Source: Branchiostoma lanceolatum
Lineage: Eukaryota; Chordata; Leptocardii; Amphioxiformes; Branchiostomatidae
DNA: 64,000 nt
Direction: 5' to 3'
Assembly (NCBI RefSeq): GCF_035083965.1
Contig: NC_089738.1
Coordinates: forward strand, 10,504,734-10,568,733
Each line of letters opens with the position of its first letter. The stretch's first letter is position 1. A program made the translations under genes and the position numbers. Below the pieces are notes generated by a model. It worked only from the letters and a program-made list of their open reading frames with translations, was not told the origin of the DNA and ran no database searches. Positions 1 through 12,300 of the stretch are shown here, piece after piece.

Positions 1-3000
1 GCTTTTTGAAATCTAGACAATTTCTGATCATTACGTTTCACTCTTTTCTGGATAACAATCGTCTTACGTTTCAAAACCTTATCCGTGGTCTGCACTTTGA
101 ATAGAGTCAAATCTCTGACGAAGTGAAAGTGATAGTTTTGCACAGTGTACCGTTCATGCATTCACGACGACTCATCCAAGTAGCATTGTGTATGTTATCT
201 CCAAATGACTGCAACAGCTTGATTGCAAAACGAGTAACCTTTTCTGTAGTTCATGATCTTTGGCTCCGCTCTACGTTAAAAGCTTTCTGTCTGCTAGGGC
301 TTAACCTAACCTATGTAACACAGGAAGACCCATACATTGATCATGACTCTTACATGCTGAATAATGCAGTGAACAGAGACAATCAACAGCTTGAAGATAA
401 AGTATCACTTTACACGTCAGTTGCAATAGAAAAGAGTACATATATCTATTGCAGGGACATGTTTGCAGTTGTTATGTACGTACCGCAGTCTATTTGTTCT
501 AATTGAATATACAGTTACAAAGAAACGAGGAGTACTGTATGCTGCATTTGAATGGTAATCGTTTATCATGGCCTTTGCCATATGCCACTCACCAAAGATG
601 AATATCTATGCTTTCACGGAAACATTAGGCTTCAAGTAGGGTTGAGTCAGTGATAGATAAACGTCGACTCAGAAAGTCCAGTTGCACGCTACAAAAGGTC
701 AGTCTAATTTGTACCTGTCAATAAAAGAAAGGATGTCGGCAAATACTTTACATGTCAAACATGTAAAGGACTCTTATCTTGATGATAGATAAGAGTACTT
801 GATATAGACACATCTTACGGAATCTGTGTCACGTCCCGTTTGGCCCTAGGCTAATGACCTTTACTAAAGTCATATACATACACAGCATAGGAAACACGCA
901 AGGGTATAGATATATATATCGCAATTTCTTTCTACAAAACATTGTATTCAAAACATAGAATCAGTCTAGTGAATTGTAGCGACAGTTCCCTTCGTCATAA
1001 GATACATGATTCAGCATAACGTCAGATCAAATATCCGGAATAATGACGCCATGAGTTCCAGGAAAATCTATTTATTGTAGGCTCTATATCAGTTAAGTCT
1101 TAACCTTTGGTCTGTAGGGATTCATGTTTATACATATTTTATGGTCAAAGATTGCTGAAGAACCCCTCGTGGTCTCTGACGTTGACTTTGACTGATAACG
1201 TTACAGTTTCCTGTAGTTATGTAAGTTCGAATTCTCTCCGGGGGAAAAAGGTAACCTCTGCACGCACGAAAGAAAGTATATAGTGACAACTTTCTAATAG
1301 CTTGTGGAACAATACCACTTTTAAAAATTGGCAGCTCATAAGATACTGTTTGGCGCAAATTTTCCAGCGTTCAAAATGCTGGCAGGGAATTAAATTCAAA
1401 CTAATGAACATAATGTCTTACGTATCTGGTATTTTAGACGCATTGATAGCCTGAAGGCAATATGATGTGAACGAACAATAGACAAAGACTCATTAGGTAG
1501 GTTGGACTAATAGGTCATTACAAAACTTTATCGTTTTAAAGATTGGGATCTGAAGAAAGTCTTGTTTGGTTACTATACGAATGCAAAGCAGTTTACAGAA
1601 GGCTCATGGGGATGACTGTAAAACAAACACTTAATACGTCATGAGTCATGTGTTTACTGACGTTTGATCTTGTGATGCTGGTGCGGCCATGATACGCAAC
1701 AATGGCTCATATGACCGCTTACGTGCACTTTGTAGTGCATGTATACAAGCCGCATTGATGTGCACTTCGCTATTTATATTCATTCATGGATAGGTCTTTG
1801 GACAGAATAACGTTAACAACCCCTGCACTGGAACATTATGAGGGTCATTTGGAGATTGCGAGAGTTTATTGTTTGTATACATGCAGGATACGTGTCTGGG
1901 AGGAATTAGACCAAGGTACAATTGATTTAAACTGTAAACACGCGTGTACTTTTGAGAATTGTGGCGGTTTTTTGAACTTACTCATGGTCATCGTTCTTCA
2001 ACGTTGGTGGCAATGCCTCTGTCCAACAGTACTTTGCCGCAGACATTCGATTAACCCCTGGGTTTGAATGATTGGCGTTGGCACTGGTGTTGGGCATTGA
2101 CGGAGACGCCGGAGTTCTATCGATCCATGATTACCTGGGATTGGATTTCCACCAGTCAGGTCATTTGTCATTACTTCAAACGTCGGTCGACTGGACGGGG
2201 ACGTTCCGGTTGCAATCTCAGGGCTGCATTTGGCGAATTTCTTTACAAATAGTTGATTATTGATTCACCGTACAGATCGTTGTTGAAAATAAACTTCTCT
2301 AGACGTATTCTTAGATAGAATTATTATAACATTATGGGTATTATTTGCTTTTGGTACGAAAGGGATAAAAAGTATTGCGAGATTTTGTTAGGCAGCAACG
2401 GAAGAATCCAATTTGCTATATGTGTCCTGACTGTGATGCTAGCTTGTAGCGAAGATTAGCATACGTCCGAAAGTTGACAGTGTGACATTTGGAATCTGCT
2501 GGTAATTCAGTGTTACGGATCATCGCCGGCCTACATAATTACATTAACCGTCGTGTGAAGGAACACCAGTACTGTTCCTCGTATTCTGCTCTTCTCAAGT
2601 CCAGTTGACAACACAGTGTATCTCTTCGTGGCGTTAAAATGTAGGTCGGATATATGGGGAAGTCTAAAGCTATTCTTACACCGCTTTGAAGATAACAGAC
2701 CTGTATCGACTGGAATTACTGAAGCAGTGCGGCAAACTAACAGGGGGCGTATCAGTAACTATTCTTGTGAAGGGGCGGGAGGTAGGTATAGATCGCACCA
2801 AGTTTGATTTATGGAACAGGAAAATCTACCTCTGCGTACCACCCCCTCTTCAGTCATAATCTTCTTGTTTGTTTTTTATTGCGACCTGAAAATTCTGGTA
2901 TATTCTAATGATTTTGATTTCTTAGGGAAAGGGATTAAATGCTACTTTCGTTAATCTTAGACCACTTCCTTTTTAATCTCCCTACAGATATCCTATATTC

Positions 3001-3063
3001 CACATCGAGACTGAATCTACGTGTTGGAAAAAAAATTCAACTAAACCGAACACTTCAGGCAAG
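1..3063. other. No gene recognised
   Basis: The open frames here are short and overlapping, with no protein family I recognise and no run of exons with matching splice phases. It may hold upstream regulatory sequence for the first exon at 3157. Confidence 0.5.
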
Positions 3064-3151
3064 TTGTACTTCCTTCTGAGGTGGCTCAAATATTGGACAG
3101 CCTCCCCAATATCACTGCATCGAACGGATTCTCCCGACGCTATTATTAAAT

Positions 3152-3166
3152 CCAAGATGGCCGCCG
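3152..3166 (+). promoter_or_regulatory. YY1-like motif over a start codon
   Basis: The bases CCAAGATGGCCGCCG overlap the ATG at 3157 and match the AAGATGGCNGC pattern of YY1 sites, which in animals often sit just downstream of transcription starts and over the initiator ATG. The match is seen in the sequence. A regulatory role is inference. Confidence 0.4.
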
Positions 3167-3308
3167 CAGCCTCGCCGGCGGTGATAGCGCGTATTTTGAA
3201 GAGGAAGGAGCAAGAAAAGAAAAACAAGCAACATCAGCATCAACACCACCACCATCACCATCGCCACAGTCATCATGACAAGCGGCGGGGAAGCCACCAA
3301 GGGTCGAG
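3157..3308 (+). CDS. Candidate alternative first exon A of AIFM2-like gene 1 (His/Gln-rich cap)
   Basis: The exon opens at an ATG in good context (AAGATGG) and runs 152 nt to a near-consensus donor (GAG|GTAAGTTC). It encodes about 50 residues: MAAAASPAVIARILKRK, then a charged stretch rich in Glu and Lys, a His/Gln run from CAT/CAC/CAG codons, and a basic end. Two bases are left over, which pair with the single base before the frame of the exon at 19873. Exons B and C leave the same remainder. It could instead be the first exon of an unrelated gene. The opening residues faintly recall the A-type start of FGF homologous factors, which also use alternative first exons, but I find no FGF core in the window. 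Confidence 0.5.
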
Positions 3309-6300
3309 GTAAGTTCAAGTCCAAACGTCCCTTAGATTGGTAGAGTACCACATTGGATTGCCAGGTATTCATGCCCAAGGTAACGTTACCTGCATTGTCG
3401 GGAATGATTTGTTGGCAAACCATGAAACTGTGTGCCGCTAAGCGCTTACTGTAACAAAGCTGTTTGTTATTGCACGAAACGATGTCATGTCACATTAATA
3501 TCATGTCTATTTTAGATCGTGCAGAACTCACCGAGTGTGAAAGAATTATTTACATAATAGCGAGTCACGAAATGACAAGGTATTCTAAATTCTTACACAT
3601 GAAAGAACAAAGAATCGGCACACGAAAACATACGAAACCTTTATCCAGTACAAAGGAGATGGCAATCAGGAATGTGGATTATATCCGCTAGGAGCAAGCC
3701 GAATTAGGACTGCGTGCTTAGCCCTTTCAAACGCATGCTATTTTATCAGAATAATCATCTATTTTTAGAAATAAAGTGGATTTGCCACAGTTGATATCAT
3801 CAGCATCTTTGAGAAGGTATCCATTGGTGTTGTTCAATGACAAAAATGATTTTTTTTCTTGAGGCTATATGAAGAAATGATTACTGTGCATCTCAGATTT
3901 TTGTCCTCAGTGGCTCTATACCTCTTCCAGCAAAACCTTTTTAGGAATTCCCTGGGCCATTTAAAGTATACTCTGGGGAAAAGAACCCCATTATCTATTA
4001 TTAATGTGGAATATCCAAGAGAGTTGCGACGTAGTGCGGGATAAGTGTTTGTGAGAGGAGAGGATCATTCGTCGTCTGAAGTTTGCATCAATGAGTGAGA
4101 TCAAAGCATCTATGTTGAAAATAATATTTTGATATTGTATATGTCTTCCTTGAATAACATACATCGTTAAAAGTGCTAAAACTATCGATCTGGATAAACC
4201 AGAACAACAAACTGGGGGTGCCTTTTACTACATGGTTGCATGTGAAGTGACAATGGAACCACTTTATTGATTGAATAGACTACAGTGAATGGCTTTATCT
4301 TTTAAAGACCATACAATTTAACCTGGTATAAGCCTTAGGGCGACTGACCTACAATTAAAGAAGCACGCTGTAGAATATGGTACATTGCAACAAATCAGCC
4401 TGAGGCTTTGTTTCTAAATCATTTATAAAAGACATCATGTCGATATTGTCCATAAGCGAGTATGTCATCTACCTCAACCTATACATGGTTTTTAAGTAAT
4501 GAGGATCTGTATGCCTTTGGATAGAAGTCTGCCAATAATGATCTGTTTATAGTTTTCATAAGTTGTGGAATATGCAGCATTGCTCTCTGGTTTGGGAAAT
4601 GGAATCGATTGAAACGAAGTCAAGATTCGACTTCTTCAAGGCCTGATGAATATCTAAGGTTCATCAACTAATGGTAGTGCGGAAGTACGTATAAAGAAAT
4701 TACTCATTTATCTTTGTGACCTAACGTACTTGAAATAACATACACTAACCCTATACATTGTATGTAGAATACATATTCTAGTAGCGTCGTTTGACAATAG
4801 AATGGAACGTTCAATCATATTAGACACATTTGGCAAGCGATGCTGTTTCAAACTATTGGCATATATTCATGTACTATATATATTCGAGATATTGATGTAG
4901 CCAGATTAAGTTCAAGAACTCGAAGTGCCGCACTAAGGAAGTCTTGTAAATTAGATTCTAGTTAAATGATAAAAATCAATAGACATGATGATCATAATAT
5001 TGTCCTGTATAATGCCATTACCAGTGGAAAATAGTAGATTACCTAGAATTACTTTGCTAAAGTTTGCAGGTTGTTATAGTTATCATGGCTGAGAATCGAT
5101 TTCACTGGATGTGTTCCCGTTCGAATTCCCGTTAATTTGGCCAGCAAGAACTTCAGTTTAAAATCATGAATAAGCACGTTGAGGTCATGTCCCTAAATCC
5201 CCTACTCAAGAACCTAAATAATTTGCCAGAAGTGGCGCTCTTGCCAATCTCGCAATCTATTTTCAGAACCGTCTCTCTAGACCTGGTGCACACAAGCTCC
5301 AAATAATAACTACTCATCTTCAAACCATTGGAGCGCGAACTCTTGGGAAATTTGTCTGTAAGATTAATCATCGAAAGAGATAAGAAGGGCAACTAGGTGA
5401 TGGTAACGGAAGCGTCGTGGACCTCCAAATGTTATTAGGACAGGGACTACATAGTTGAAATTACGTCGTTTGTCAAGATAGGCATGTACTGCCCGAGGGT
5501 TCCTTTCAATGATGCTACCATCAAGGAATAAAGTAGATATGCCGCTGAAATCACCATTCTACATCAATGGTTTGTGCTCTATGATCTTTGTACTTCCGGT
5601 CCTATCAGTGCATGTAGAATATGTCCTCTTCTTCTATTCAATTAGAGTAGGGGTAAAATTATTGTGTCCTTCCAGAATCCATAGGGAAAGAAAGGAATTA
5701 GCGAGGATCGATATTAAGTGAAGGGACGATATGAACTGCAGATGCCCCTGTAGAAGGAAATGGTTGGAGATTTGGCGACTTTTTGGCATTCAAAGACATT
5801 GATTTGCTGTTAGTTATAGTAAGAATTGAACCTTAAGCTATCAATTGCGACAGAGACACATTACGCCACATGGTTCCTCGTAGCATTCTGCCTGAAACAA
5901 GAGTCAATATACAGGCAAGTATGGCAAGAGACAAGAGAAACCCGGTTGTATCTCCATACGAGTTTTTGCTCGGCCTCAAGTCATTATTACAAAACTTTGT
6001 TGTTTTCATTAATTAGTTTCCAGCAAGTAATTAGGAAAAGATACAGGAACCATTGGGAAATCAGTCTTACAAGTGTTATATGTCCAGATTTACTGAGATT
6101 AAGTAGAATTTTCGACCGGTGAAACCCAGTGAGCAAGAAAAGCCCCACACCATAACGAACTGCGTGGAATCAAGCTAAGGAATCTCCGTCTCTAGAGACA
6201 CTTACAGTGGAGGCGATAAAGGAATTCTATCAACTCGTAGTAGAAGCTCAGCTGATAAGTGTCATTCTTCTTACAACCCGTTGGCGGTTCCATTATTGTA

Positions 6301-9300
6301 TTCTTTTCACAACCCATTTGATGGTTTTATTATTCATTGCATTTGCGATATACATTTCCTCCGAGCAAAGAAACCTCAAGCGAACAAAATTCGTGCCTGG
6401 TACAGTTGTCAGTAATCTGTGCCATGAGCTCCATTTTTTCCCGTCTGGTATAGAAAAACCATTATCTTCTCTCCAACATCTGTGCCCAATATGCAGCCAG
6501 TCAAACGGATTGTAAAGGACATTCACCAGTAGCCTAGGGAATACGAACAGCTTCTGAATGTAATCGGCAGGGGGCTGCTTTGTCACAATTCACATTTTGA
6601 CCTTTGGCAATTGGGTCTTCAAAAGAAAGCATGCTTTGACTGCGGGAAGACACGCATGGGCCTTAATCAGTACCAGCGATACATACCTATGTATGTATTC
6701 AGGGACGTAAAGATCACAAGAAATGATTGACATGGGTAAAATATATTGAATACACACATGTGAATGGCTTGCGGTTCTTATACACCAGTGCGTCTGCCAA
6801 CTGCCGCACTGTAGTATATTCTACTCTGGCAAAATGTCGAGCTCTCTGCGGTTTGTGTCAACCGTCACCAATTGATGAGAAATCATGTTTATTACACGTA
6901 CGTTCACTAATTCTAAATCAAACCACATCGTATGGAGAAACAAATACCCAGCCTGACTGAGAGATAGCAGGGGTCTATGAATGCGAGAATAAAAGTCTGC
7001 ATGTCGTCCCATTGCCAGTACTTACTAACATATTGTTAGCTGCATCTTGTGAAACATTCTGGCACAAATACTTTTTTGGCAGTTTCTTCTGTAGTGTTTC
7101 ATGCAGGTTAGGTAGAAGTGTAATTTTCTACCTATTTGTCTCGCAGCTCGTCGACAATTTCTAAACAAATCAAATTTCCACGCTGCGCAACATTATGATG
7201 GAAAGCTGGATTTTTCTATTGCATACAAAATCGCAATTTGCCACATGTACAGCATACGCATATAAATCAATTCCATCTATCATGTGTTAGCAAGCTTGTA
7301 AAAATTCACTCAGGTTCTAATGCCGTCTTTAATGGGTTCGTGACGGGAATGTGTTTAAAGTATTCTCTAATAAGATTAATCATTATGTAGACCTCCTATG
7401 TAACACGTGTGGATAATTCCGCTTTCATAATGCTAGATTATATTTCCTACATACATTCACTGCCATTCTGATTGCGTGAGGCTCTGTGATTCAGGGTTAG
7501 TCATGGACATATTAAAAAGAAATGTGATATTCAGCATTACATCATGTAGACAGCCAAGCGTGAAAGAGGTGAAGGCTTTGATGTAATTTGGTATAATCAT
7601 GATAAGCAAAAGACACGGAACAAATAATTATATACAAAATTCAAAATAAATTTTATCCAGTCGCTTGAATAGTTGAGAAACTAATTTTGGTGTATCTTAT
7701 TACCTGGATGCCTAACCTTCATCAAAGTAAGCCTAGTATATAATGGTTTATCGTAACATAATTATATATTGTAATCGTGTGAAAGTATTTACTTATGGCA
7801 AAGTTCAGATGTAACCATCCATCATGGCGGACACTGCTTACGTCATAGTCACGTGACTGCAAACATCCAATAGATTAGGAAGCTGATCCTACCTAGCCTA
7901 TACATACGACTTAGCGCCCAATTCATAATGATGGTGGTCTTTTTAAAATATTGCGGTTGAGCCTGCTTGAATAGTTGGATCAAGGAAACTATTTTCAATA
8001 GGTGTGGATCGCCTACACAATGGCCTATTTATTCTGTGTAGCCCACATTATTCTTCAACATCGACAGAAAATAAAGAAAAATTAAGCCATGGCCAGACTT
8101 TTCACAAGTATGTGGTTTGTACATACTGTAAAAAAATGTACCTATTTGGTTCACCAGAAATATCAATGAAATTGTCAGTTCCATTAGCTGAAGCCAGAAG
8201 TATAAACTTGAAAATAAGTTTGAAGCGAAGGGATCGTAACACCCGAAAACAATTTCATGCACTCCAGTCAGAAAATCTGAGGAAATTGTCTGGGAGACAC
8301 CGAAACGCCATCAGGTTAGACATTACTGGTTGTGCAAAACGAAAACTCCAATATCGGATCGTAACATCATACACATATTCCTTTACAGTAAATTTCGTGA
8401 GAAGGGAACTCTATCGTCTAAATCGTCAAATATCAAACAATGATGACTTCTAAGCTTTGTTACATGGCAACTATACATGCAAAGACAAACCAGAAACGCG
8501 CTAGCTAGTACTACTCCAACAAATATTGACGATGCCTTGCAAAAGAGAACAGACCTTTCCTTCGCGTACAGATATCTGATTGTGTTTCATTTATCAAATG
8601 GACACGCTTTCTTGACCAGTCATTCATGCAAGAAATTGAAAGCAGTGGCCTTGAGTACAACCGGCCATGCTTGGTCACTAAACCAATCACCCCGCACGCA
8701 TAGTCTATGCAGTGCTAATGGTAGCAATTACTTTGTTAGAGACGCCTGCTTCTTATCAAACCTTTTATCATAACATGATAATGCCCTGAGCGTAGACCCA
8801 TCACTTTAAAGTAGAGCATCTTCTTCAATCTAAAATTTGATTTTTGTATGTCTTAAGATCTAATTTTACGAAAGGTGCGAGAAGTTGATATCTCACGCAC
8901 ACAAGGATTCAAATAAAGAGGAATGTGACCGTTTATTTGATATAACATAAAAGATTTATAGCCAGCCGATGGCTAGAGTTGGCTTAAATATATAGACAAC
9001 AGTTAATAGATAGAAACATTGATGTAAGCTTTGAGAGTTCTTTAACCAGTTTGATAGCAATGGAGCTCTCAGCATGAGAGATTCCCAATTTCTTGGACAA
9101 TTTTCCGACTGAATAGTCCCGTTCTCAGATCTAACGGCGGAACACTTATCCCCTTAATTGGATATTTCTGCATGTCCTATGCGTGCGATAATTGCGGCAC
9201 ATCTTGGATGAAATTGCCATCAAAGATTGGATCCGTCGGCACCTCGCCTGTCACGAAAACTTTATCCTTATGACCTTGCGGGACCGATCGTTTCCTAGCG

Positions 9301-12300
9301 TTCAATACCATGTTACAGAGGTTGTATAAATCTTCATTAAACAGCGTAGTTCTCAACCAAACGAAGGATTTTCAGGCGCAAGCGCTGTCATTGAAGGATG
9401 TTTGCAACATCAACGTGTTCAGCGGCTCAAGAACTGGTGTAGATCTATAGAAGACGATGTTACAATCCTGAGCAGGTCCGGACTATGCTTCTTCTGCCAG
9501 CGGAGCAAGATCTGGCCCTTCTTCGGTCGCCATATTGAAATATGATTACCCACAATTCTCAGAATTCCGGAAAGTTACGAGAACTTCACGAACATGTAAC
9601 GAGCATTCAGAATTCAAGATCGGTCGCTCTGATATGGCTTCGAACGTTCAGAATTGCAACGAACGTTTTGCTAAATGGCAACGACCGTTCCAAAATGCAA
9701 TGACCGTTCAAGAGACCAAAATTTGCTTCGGCGTAACACACCAGTTTAAAGCATAACACACCATCATTGAGAATACAAATAGTACACAAGGTTAATGGCC
9801 TTTCCTGTTCAATCTTAGATAAAACATAACTTTATGTTACATTATTAATTCACAAACACGGCAGCAACTTCAACAATGAATTAATCACAATGAACCCCTG
9901 ACTGTGACGAATGCCATATGGCTGAAATTCGTTAATTTCCTGCCGATATATGCAACGGTGCGACCGGTTTGTATCTAACTCTGACGAGTTTTCAGTCTTG
10001 TTGACAATAACAGATGGTGCTCAGACTTACGTAAGTCACATGAGTGAACGGAGTAATACTTCAACGGACACATTTACAACAAACTTTTTCGTGAATGTTC
10101 AGAAACTTTATTGCACAAAATTTGCACAAGGTGCAACATCCATTCGATATGCAATGAAGCTAACTTCTATGAAGCTAATACTATGTAGTATGGAATGAGG
10201 ATGCGCTTTATCAGATCTTTATTTCTCTGTTGATACGGCTGATCAAAATAAGCTTATTTCTTTAGTTTATTTTTATCGTCTCTTGTGATCAGCTGGGTCG
10301 ATTGTCATCAGATTAAGCTAAATACTAATCTCTTTCCGGGATTAGCAATCGGATAGAAACGTTGTGCCGTAAGACTCTACAATGATTCTGTGGCTTAGGT
10401 CTAGATCTCTGGCTGTCTAGTTGATTGACTCGAATACTGTGAATAAGTTGGCCATGGTGTGTTATCGTTTGATATTTTTAACAGCCCATTGTACCAAACT
10501 GTACAGGGAGGCAAAGACCATTCCCTGCATATCTAAATTTGTCTTTCGAATAAATGGAAAAATAAATATATAGATAGAAACAAACATGCGGTGTCTTATC
10601 TAAAGAACATCTTGTCTCACTTTAAATTTCCGGTTTTTAACAAAGCGCATTTGATTGATCCGAAACCCAATGCGCTGCTTTCCAATAACGAGAGAATTAA
10701 CTTGGATATTTGCTACAACTGCATCATAAAAAGATCCTACTGAACACTCACTGCAATGTAGAAGTTAGTTAGTCCTTTACATACATAGTGTGTAGGGAAG
10801 CACCAATCTCCATTTCTACAGACCTTGGGCCATCCAGCTGTGCAAGTACTACATCATGTGCGTCCAGCTTCCATCCCTGTATCCATTTATGTGATACACC
10901 AAGTCTTGGTAAGTCAGACTGTTTCCATGGCCCACACATGCTAGCTTCCAAGGAAGCTTCCACGCCCCCAAGGAAATTTTACCACTCCCACCACTATAGA
11001 TATGAGAGATTAACCTCGCATCTAGTCTATCGTCGTTGGGCCGGGCTATCTTTGGCCAAGCCTTCATCGGCGCAAACGAAGCTCCCTACCGCCTGGGTAT
11101 TCTTTTGCACCCGTGGTTGTTTTACGCGGTTTGAGTTTTACAAGCTAAGGTACGAGTTTAAACTCCTATGGAGTTTCAAAGATTAACCCTGCGCATGCGG
11201 CAGAAAGCCCCTTCTGCCCTCCGGATAGATTAAAGTGATACTTGGTATATGGCTAGGTTGTGGGAAGACGAAGGTCAATATAGATTTTGGGCCCCCTGGC
11301 ATGTGACCTTGGTACTGCAGCAGAACTTCCGGTTTTTGTATCTTTTATCTTGGACCTGACGTGACATCGTCTTTTGTTGGTAGATAGCTAGTGATGCAAG
11401 GAAGAAATGCCAATGGTGTAGGTTTGTACCCCCGAACAGCTTTTAGTCTAGTGTGGCGAAGTCTTGGTTCGACTCGGTCGCAAAAAGCAAAGCGTCAATG
11501 ATTTTCCTATCTAAACGCCGATCCGTGAAACTAAACTCTACAGGAAGCTCCTGTTCAATGAACCGTGACATAGAGGTAATCACAAACTGCCATTGATGGA
11601 CGTGTTTCATTAAAAATGGTTGTCAGGACGTTGCAAAAGTCAACCATTAATGCTGGTGTCACATTTCCCAACCGGTGCCCGGCCGGGCAGTTTGCGGGAT
11701 CGAAAAAGTATGACATTAAAAAAACATAAACAAAACACATGACATGTTAAAAAAAATAGTTATGAGCATAATTTGTGCATTTTTCATTCATTTGTACGTT
11801 TATTTTTCGTTCCCGCAAACATCCCGCCCGGGCCCCAATTTTCAAATAAGACCATAACATTATGAAGAAGTAGACATTTGACGTCTTATGTGATAACAGC
11901 GTTTCTGGAATATTTTGTTGTTATCTCTTTTTTATCATAATGGATTGCAGATCGAACGGTTTTCATCGTAATGAGCAATTTATTCAGGAATCCACGTTGA
12001 GATAGCTGTTCACCGTAAATTTAATTGTAGCGAGATCACTTCCTTTACAATAGAATACGATTTATAAGGGCGTCCGCCTGTTGCTTTGAAATCCGATTAT
12101 GGAAGCTAATACACTGCAAAAGACGCCTAGACTGTGGCATTTTTCAGAATCACAATGGACATATCGTAATCTCTTCTGAATATGATAAATACGTACAGGT
12201 AACACTCTAACGGCACAATTTGTTTCCTAAAAATCATCGCGGCGAGGTTGATGTCTTTACATTTGTTTATTATTTATTGTTTATTTGTTTGGTTGCTTGA

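Noticed and set aside
123..506. 127-codon open frame at the window start
   Set aside because: No family, no codon bias visible by eye, and no splice partners. Treated as chance in AT-rich DNA.
3157..3308. First exon of an FGF homologous factor gene
   Set aside because: Only about ten N-terminal residues look similar and no FGF core exon is in the window. Phase instead fits the exon at 19873. It cannot be fully excluded.
10769..10963. Minus-strand frame with protein-like sequence (LPRLGVSHKWIQGWKLD)
   Set aside because: Looks protein-like but has no recognised family, no clear splice partners and an overlapping frame with similar length. Possibly a transposon fragment. Not supported as a gene.
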